From: Myxococcota bacterium
GTDB lineage: Bacteria > Myxococcota_A > UBA9160 > UBA6930
DNA length: 64,000 nucleotides
Direction of reading: 5' to 3'
Assembly: GCA_028277885.1 (NCBI GenBank)
Contig: JANQFK010000053.1
Span: 1 to 64,000 of the forward strand
Shown: piece by piece, positions 59,286 to 64,000 of the stretch
Layout of the letters: each line of letters begins with the position of its first letter
Numbering within the stretch: position 1 is the first letter of the stretch
Notes under the pieces: model-generated
Told to the model about the DNA's origin: nothing
Databases searched by the model: none
Seen by the model: the letters and a program-made list of their open reading frames with translations, nothing else
Program-made: the position numbers and the translations under genes

Positions 59286-60239
59286 ATGCGGCTCGCGGAC
59301 GTCGGGGAGTTCGGCCTGATCGAGCGCATCGCGCGCGCGGCCGAGCGCGTCTCGGGCGTCGCGGTGCGGCGCGGCATCGGCCACGACGCCGCGCTGCTGC
59401 GGGCGCGCCGGGGCGAGGACGTCGCCGTGAGCGCCGACACCCTGGTGGAGGGCGTGCACTTCCGGCTGGACCGGGAGGGCCCGCGCCACGTGGGCCGACG
59501 CGCCCTGGTGGCGAACCTCTCGGACCTCGCCGCCACCGGGGCGCGGCCGCTGGGCTTCACCCTGGCCCTGGCGGCGCCGCCGCGGCTCGCGGTGCGCGAC
59601 GCCCTGGGCTTCGTGAACGGCATGCTCGACGTGGGCGCCGAGCACGACTGCCCGCTGGTGGGCGGCAACGTGGCCCGGGCCCGGGAGGTCTCCCTCGCCA
59701 TCACCGTGCTGGGCGGGGTGGGGCGCGGCCGGGCCCTCGACCGCAGCGGCGCCCGGCCCGGCGACCGGCTGTTCGTGACCGGCGTGCTCGGCGCCGCGGC
59801 CCTGGCCCGGGCCCGCTGCGAGCGCCGCGGCGGGCGGCTGCGCCACTGCCCGACGCCCCGCCTGGCCGCCGGGCGCGCCCTGGGGCGCAGCGCGGCGGTG
59901 CGCGCCTGCATCGACGTCTCGGACGGGCTGGTGGCGGACCTCGGCCACCTCGCCCGGGCCTCGGGGGTGGGGGCCGAGCTCGAGGCGGGCCGGGTCCCCC
60001 GGCCCCGCGGCTTCGAGGCGGCCTGCCGCCGGCTGGGCCTCGAGCCCGACCGGCTGGCCCTGGCCGGGGGCGAGGACTACGAGCTGCTCTTCGCCGTGGC
60101 GCCCCGGGGCCCCGGCGCCGGGGCGCTCGCCCGCCGCCTGGGGGTCCCGGTCCAGGAGATCGGCCGCATCCGGGCCCGCGGCCTGCACCTCCGGGGGGCG
60201 CGGATCGAGCCCGGGGCGGGGGGCTGGCGCCACTTCTGA
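59286..60239 (+). CDS. thiL: Thiamine-monophosphate kinase
   Basis: This 317-residue enzyme makes thiamine diphosphate from thiamine monophosphate and ATP in the cytosol. It begins VGEFGLIERIARA and shows the AIRS/PurM-fold blocks GIGHDAALLR, SADTLVEGVHF, GRRALVANLSDLAATGARPLGF, DCPLVGGNVARA, CIDVSDGLVADLGHLA and LAGGEDYELLFAV. The start is ATG 59286, marked by the minus-10 box; an upstream in-frame GTG exists but lacks support. It is followed 72 bases later by the chemotaxis operon, which has its own promoter-like motif. Confidence 0.95.
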   Translation: MRLADVGEFGLIERIARAAERVSGVAVRRGIGHDAALLRARRGEDVAVSADTLVEGVHFRLDREGPRHVGRRALVANLSDLAATGARPLGFTLALAAPPRLAVRDALGFVNGMLDVGAEHDCPLVGGNVARAREVSLAITVLGGVGRGRALDRSGARPGDRLFVTGVLGAAALARARCERRGGRLRHCPTPRLAAGRALGRSAAVRACIDVSDGLVADLGHLARASGVGAELEAGRVPRPRGFEAACRRLGLEPDRLALAGGEDYELLFAVAPRGPGAGALARRLGVPVQEIGRIRARGLHLRGARIEPGAGGWRHF

Positions 60240-60276
60240 GCCCGCTCCCGGGGGCCGGCGCGGCTCCCCTGGGCCC

Positions 60277-60303
60277 TCCAGAAGGGTCCGGAGGGGGCCG
60301 ATA
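60277..60303 (+). promoter_or_regulatory. Sigma28-like promoter of the chemotaxis operon
   Basis: TCCAGA (60277-60282), 14 bases, GCCGATA (60297-60303), the best minus-10 match to the classic FliA box in the window. The GTG start lies 8 bases further, so the transcript would be leaderless or nearly so. Confidence 0.6.
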
Positions 60304-60311
60304 CGTTCGGG

Positions 60312-61601
60312 GTGCGACTCTCCCTCGCCCACAAGTTCGTCCTCGCCTCGCTGGCGGTGGCCGCGGTGGCGGTGGGCCTGCCCGCCGCGCTGCGCTCCCT
60401 GGGCGTGTTCGTGCCCCCGATCGCCGGGGGGCTGCTCTCGCTGTGCGCCGGCGCCGGCCTGGGCTGGGCCTCGAGCCGCCGGCTGCTGCGCAGCTACCCC
60501 GCCCTCCTCGAGGTCGCCTCGCGGATCGGCGAGGGCGACCTGAGCGCGCCGGCGGAGCTCGGCGCCCGCAGCCGTCTGCCCGACGAGCACCACGACCTCG
60601 CCGGGCGCATCGTCGCCATGCTCGAGCAGCTGCGCGCCCTGGTGGGCCACGTGCAGCAGTCCTCCGAGAGCGTCTCGGCCTCGGTGGCCGAGCTCACGAG
60701 CAACGCCGACGGCATGTCGGCGGGCAGCGAGGAGATCTCCCGCACCGTCGCCGAGCTGGCCGAGGGCGCCCGCACCCAGCAGTCGCTGCTCCAGCAGGTG
60801 AGCGGCCTGATCCGCGACGTCCACGGCGCCATCGACGTGAACGCCTCCCGGGCGCGCGAGGCCTTCGGCTTCGCCGCCGAGGCGAACCAGAAGGCCCACG
60901 CCGGCGTGGACGTCTCGCGCCTCGCCATCGAGAAGATGCGCACGGTGTTCGAGCACGTCGAGCAGGCGGGCGAGCGCGTGTTCCAGCTCGAGGCGAAGAC
61001 CCGCCACGTGCACCAGATCACCGAGATCATCACCAGCGTCGCGTCGCGTACCAACCTGCTCTCGCTGAACGCCTCCATCGAGGCCGCCCGGGCCGGCGAG
61101 GCGGGGCGGGGCTTCGCGGTGGTGGCCGACGAGATCCGCAAGCTCGCCGAGAGCGCGGCCAGCAGCGCCGACGAGATCTCGAAGCTGATCCACGAGATCG
61201 AGGCCGACACCCAGAGCGTGGCCGACGCCATGCGCCAGTCGGGCCAGATGATCACCGAGGGTCGCGAGGACGTGAATACCATCGCGTCGTCCCTGGGCCA
61301 GATCCGGGCCGCCGTGGGCGAGGCCTCGGCGCGCGCCGAGGAGATCTTCCAGGAGGCCGACAAGCAGGCCGACGACGCGGGCCGGCTGGTCTCGTCCATG
61401 GAGGAGATCGCGCGGGTCTCCCAGGGCACCGCCGGCTCCGTCGAGCGCGTGGACGGCACCTTCCGCCGCCAGCGCGAGGCGACCTCGGAGCTCGTCGAGG
61501 GCACCCGGTCGCTCGCGGCCCTCGCCGAGGAGCTGCGCGGCGTGTCCCGGCGCTTCCGCACCCGCGGGCCCATGCACGGCCCCGCCGACGAGGGGGTCTA
61601 G
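60312..61601 (+). CDS. Methyl-accepting chemotaxis protein with minimal sensor
   Basis: This 429-residue membrane-bound chemoreceptor starts at GTG 60312. Two close membrane segments (about 9-27 and 33-53) leave almost no periplasmic loop, so no ligand domain is present. A HAMP-like linker (about 55-105) leads to an MCP signalling domain. The tip is [41 protein letters not shown] (about 236-276), near-canonical with Glu-Ala-Ala. It probably senses an internal or membrane signal. The operon order is MCP, CheW, CheY, CheA, a compact chemosensory unit. No CheR or CheB is seen before the window ends. Confidence 0.93.
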   Translation: MRLSLAHKFVLASLAVAAVAVGLPAALRSLGVFVPPIAGGLLSLCAGAGLGWASSRRLLRSYPALLEVASRIGEGDLSAPAELGARSRLPDEHHDLAGRIVAMLEQLRALVGHVQQSSESVSASVAELTSNADGMSAGSEEISRTVAELAEGARTQQSLLQQVSGLIRDVHGAIDVNASRAREAFGFAAEANQKAHAGVDVSRLAIEKMRTVFEHVEQAGERVFQLEAKTRHVHQITEIITSVASRTNLLSLNASIEAARAGEAGRGFAVVADEIRKLAESAASSADEISKLIHEIEADTQSVADAMRQSGQMITEGREDVNTIASSLGQIRAAVGEASARAEEIFQEADKQADDAGRLVSSMEEIARVSQGTAGSVERVDGTFRRQREATSELVEGTRSLAALAEELRGVSRRFRTRGPMHGPADEGV

Positions 61602-62084
61602 GTGGAGACCGGGCGCGACGGCGTGGGCGACCGCCTGCTCACCTTCGAGGTGGGCGGGGCCGCCTACGCGCTGCCCATCGCCGACGTGGCCGAGGTGGCC
61701 GAGATCCCGGCCATCGCCGGCATCCCCACGATCCCGGCCCGGGTGGGCGGCGTGGTGAACCACCACGGCGACGCCCTGCCGGTGGTGCGCCGGGAGGTGC
61801 TCTTCGCGACCCGGGGCGAGCGGCTCGAGGAGCCGCGCCACCTGCTCGTGCTGGCCCGGGATCCCGACGACCCCGAGGCCCTGGGGTTCCCGGTGGACCG
61901 GGTGCTCGGCCTGGTGGAGGGCGCCGGCGGCGTGGCCCGCAGCGCCGACGCGGTGGTGGAGAGGCGGCCCATCGACGGCCGCGTGGTGAGTGTGCTCGAC
62001 ACGCAGCAGCTGCTGCGGCGAGCGGTCGAGGCGATCGAGAGGTCCGTGATCGGTCCCGAGCCGGTTCACGGAGGGGAGGAGTGA
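61602..62084 (+). CDS. cheW: CheW-like coupling protein
   Basis: This 160-residue protein starts at GTG 61602 directly after the MCP stop. The CheW fold is visible from LLTFEVGGAAYALPIADVAEVAEIPAIAGIPTIPARVGGVVNHHGDALPVVRREVLF to LGLVEGAGGVA and LDTQQLL. It links the receptor to CheA. GVVNHHGDALPVV matches the conserved CheW block GLVNLRGEILPVI. It overlaps cheY by one base (TGATG). Confidence 0.92.
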   Translation: METGRDGVGDRLLTFEVGGAAYALPIADVAEVAEIPAIAGIPTIPARVGGVVNHHGDALPVVRREVLFATRGERLEEPRHLLVLARDPDDPEALGFPVDRVLGLVEGAGGVARSADAVVERRPIDGRVVSVLDTQQLLRRAVEAIERSVIGPEPVHGGEE

Positions 62085-62446
62085 TGCGAGTTCTCGTTGC
62101 GGACGATGCGTCGTTCATGCGCCAGATGATCCGGGACATCATCGAGCCCGAGGGGTACGAGGTGGTCGGAGAGGCGTCCGACGGCGTCGAGGTCACGGAG
62201 AAGTTCAAGGAGCTCGAGCCGGACCTGGTGATGCTGGACATCGTGATGCCCAAGCGCTCGGGCATGGACGCGGTGCGGGAGCTCGTCGCTCTCGACTCCG
62301 GCGCGAAGATCGTGATGTGCAGCGCCCTCGGCCAGGAGGCCCTGGTGATGGAGGCGATGCAGGCCGGCGCCCGGGACTTCATCGTGAAGCCCTTCAAGCC
62401 CGACGCCGTGCTCGCCACCCTCAAGAAGGTGATGGAGAAGGAGTAG
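62084..62446 (+). CDS. cheY: CheY-like response regulator
   Basis: This 120-residue single-domain receiver starts MRVLVADDASFMRQMIRDIIEPEGYEVVGEASDGVEV, with acid pair Asp8 Asp9 and GGAGGGGAGGAG upstream. The phospho-acceptor is Asp52 in VMLDIVMPKRSGMD. The conserved Ser (VMCSALGQ, about 81) and Lys (FIVKPFKPD, about 103) complete the site. It is likely the phospho-acceptor from the neighbouring CheA, acting on the flagellar switch or another target; the window shows no flagellar gene. It overlaps cheW by one base. Confidence 0.96.
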   Translation: MRVLVADDASFMRQMIRDIIEPEGYEVVGEASDGVEVTEKFKELEPDLVMLDIVMPKRSGMDAVRELVALDSGAKIVMCSALGQEALVMEAMQAGARDFIVKPFKPDAVLATLKKVMEKE

Positions 62447-62453
62447 GCCGGTC

Positions 62454-64000
62454 TTGGACCTCGCCAAGTACCGGACCCTCTTCCTCGAGGAGGCGCGCGA
62501 CCACCTGGGAGAGCTCGGCGGCGCGCTCCTGGCCCTGGAGAAGAACCCGGGCAACGGCGAGGCCATCGACCTCGCGTTCCGGATGGCCCACTCGATCAAG
62601 GGGATGGCGGGCTCCCTGGGCTACGACTCCATCACCGAGGTCGCTCATCTGCTGGAGGACCGCATGGACGCGGCGCGCGCCTCCGGGCGGGTGGACCCCG
62701 TCGAGGGCCTGCCGGTCCTGTTCCGCGGCCTCGACGGCCTCGAGCTCATGGTGAACGCGGTGGCGGACACCGGCGACGCGCCGCCGCCGAACCCGGAGCT
62801 CGTCGGCATCCTGACCGGCGACTCGGTGCCCGTGGCCGAGGAGGCGCCGGCGGAGCCCGCGCCCGGGGTCGCGCCCGCCGCCCCGGAGGCGCCCGCGGCC
62901 CCGCGTCCCGCCGCGGCCGCGTCGGTGCGCGTCCGCACCGAGACCCTGGACCGCTTCCTCTCCGCGGTGGGCGAGGTGATCCTCACCTCGCGCCAGGCGC
63001 GCACCGCGGCCCACCGCGAGGGCCGCGCCACGCCCTCGGCCCTGGGCTTCGACCGCATGGACCGGGTGGTGGGCGAGCTCCAGCGCCGGGCGCTCAGCCT
63101 GCGCACCGCGCCCCTGCTGCGGGTCATGGAGCCCCTGCCGCGCCTGGCCCGGGACGTGGGCCGGCGCACGGGCAAGCGCGTCGAGGTGGAGCTGCGCGGC
63201 GCCGAGCTCGAGCTCGACCGCTCGATCCTCGACCGCGTGGGCGACCCGCTCGTCCACCTGGTGCGCAACGCCATCGACCACGGCGTCGAGCCGCCGGCGG
63301 AGCGGCGCGAGCGCGGCAAGGCGGAGCTCGGCCGGCTGGTGGTGGACGCCCGGCGCGAGAAGGACTCGATCCGGATCTCGGTGAGCGACGACGGCGCCGG
63401 CATCGACCTCGACGCCGTGCGGGCGCGGGCCGTGGACGCGGGCCTCGTCCACGAGGGCCTCGCCGAGGACCTGCCTCCCGACGAGGTGGCCGCGCTGGTG
63501 TTCCGCCCCGGGCTCTCCACGAAGCCCGAGGTCTCGGACATCTCCGGTCGCGGGGTCGGGATGGACGCCGTGAAGGCCACCATCGAGTCCCTGGGCGGGC
63601 GCGTGGAGCTCGAGTCGCGGCCGGGCCTCGGCACCACCACCTCCCTCGTGGTGCCCATCACCGCCGCGGTGCAGCGCGTGCTGCTGGCCGGGGTGCGCGA
63701 GGAGACCGTCGCGATCCCCATCTCGAAGGTGGAGCGCATCGTCGAGGTGGAGGCGCAGGGCATCGAACGGTCGGGACGCGAGAGCTTCGCACTGATCGAC
63801 GACGAGCCCGTGCTGGTGCTCGACCTGGCGCGCCGGCTCGGCCTCGAGCCCTTCTCCGACGACGGCCAGGCCCCGCTGGTGATCGCCGAGGTGCGCGGCG
63901 AGCGCGTCGCGCTGCGCGTCGAGCGACTCGCCGGCCAGCAGGAGATCTACGTCAAGCCCGTGCCGCGGCTGCTGGCCAGCAGCCGCGCCCTGGCGGGCCT
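62454..64000 (+). CDS. cheA: Chemotaxis histidine kinase CheA, cut by window edge
   Basis: This is the first 515 residues of CheA. The start is TTG 62454 (LDLAKYRTLFLEEARDHL), 8 bases after cheY, with AAGGAG 11 bases upstream. The phosphotransfer domain has the site AHSIKGMAGSLG with His46. An Ala/Pro linker (about 126-156) replaces the usual P2 CheY-binding domain. The dimerisation helix pair (VRVRTETLDRFLSAVGEVI) follows, then the ATPase boxes HLVRNAIDHGVE, SDDGAGID and GLSTKPEVSDISGRGVGMDAVK. The CheW-like regulatory domain begins near residue 400 and is incomplete. Direct transfer to the short-range CheY without P2 is plausible. Confidence 0.95.
   Translation, partial: MDLAKYRTLFLEEARDHLGELGGALLALEKNPGNGEAIDLAFRMAHSIKGMAGSLGYDSITEVAHLLEDRMDAARASGRVDPVEGLPVLFRGLDGLELMVNAVADTGDAPPPNPELVGILTGDSVPVAEEAPAEPAPGVAPAAPEAPAAPRPAAAASVRVRTETLDRFLSAVGEVILTSRQARTAAHREGRATPSALGFDRMDRVVGELQRRALSLRTAPLLRVMEPLPRLARDVGRRTGKRVEVELRGAELELDRSILDRVGDPLVHLVRNAIDHGVEPPAERRERGKAELGRLVVDARREKDSIRISVSDDGAGIDLDAVRARAVDAGLVHEGLAEDLPPDEVAALVFRPGLSTKPEVSDISGRGVGMDAVKATIESLGGRVELESRPGLGTTTSLVVPITAAVQRVLLAGVREETVAIPISKVERIVEVEAQGIERSGRESFALIDDEPVLVLDLARRLGLEPFSDDGQAPLVIAEVRGERVALRVERLAGQQEIYVKPVPRLLASSRALAG

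Noticed and set aside
60302-60307. TACGTT as a leaderless minus-10 box for the MCP gene
   Set aside because: It overlaps GCCGATA at 60297-60303, and that box has the exact 14-base spacing of the sigma28-like family.

Overview
The window is a very GC-rich (roughly 70 percent or more by eye), densely coded bacterial chromosome segment with about 48 protein genes, one tRNA-Phe and no IS element, phage or CRISPR array. Gene content points to a Gram-negative, probably uncultivated bacterium of the broad Myxococcota/deltaproteobacterial type. The signs are a TonB receptor, many lipoproteins, a PEP-CTERM protein, AddAB, HDOD/GGDEF/EAL proteins, a fused MFS/spermidine synthase, and GMC oxidoreductase and acyl-CoA genes. 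The lineage is an inference from content, not a marker-gene placement. No stretch longer than 300 bases lacks a gene.

Layout. 1-5.7 kb: end of an ammonium transporter with its PII protein, an EAL phosphodiesterase, a cyclase-family lipoprotein, a small lipoprotein, a class I amidotransferase, a peroxiredoxin, a small membrane protein and a PPOX-fold protein. 5.8-12.6 kb: addB-addA. 12.7-18.4 kb: a DUF945 protein, an orphan carboxyltransferase, propionyl-CoA synthetase and a YhhN membrane protein. 18.4-21.5 kb: EgtD overlapping a gamma-glutamylcyclotransferase-like gene, a phosphoesterase and a GHMP kinase. 21.5-29.9 kb: a MshEN-type protein, enoyl-CoA hydratase, an EAL-HDOD protein, a GPH transporter, a GMC oxidoreductase with a small partner, and a GNAT protein. 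29.9-39.8 kb: TonB receptor, YfiR and CHASE8-HAMP-MCP genes, then an OLD-like ATPase, a small lipoprotein, HDOD-GGDEF and a K+ channel. 39.8-50.5 kb: PEP-CTERM protein, sialate esterase, MFS/spermidine synthase, tRNA-Phe, cyclophilin, gamma-glutamyltranspeptidase, M16 peptidase and HemW. 50.7-59.2 kb: grpE, dnaK, dnaJ, an LpoA-like lipoprotein and lon. 59.3-64 kb: thiL, then MCP-cheW-cheY-cheA, cut by the window edge.

How the genes work together. Two promoter patterns recur. The first is a FliA/sigma28-like signal, TCAAG(T/C) then 14-15 bases then GCCGA(T/A). It precedes the EAL protein, the small lipoprotein, DUF945, the MshEN protein, the TonB-YfiR-MCP operon, the OLD-like ATPase, HDOD-GGDEF, the M16 peptidase, lon and the chemotaxis operon. 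This suggests one motility/c-di-GMP/chemotaxis regulon spread through the window, and it is the most interesting signal here. The second is a TANNNT minus-10 box 6-12 bases from the start codon, which implies leaderless mRNAs for many metabolic genes.

Other structure. A dispersed two-hairpin palindromic repeat ending in CTAG sits at gene 3' ends and supplies stop codons. A possible MITE-like inverted repeat lies between the gamma-glutamyltranspeptidase and M16 genes.
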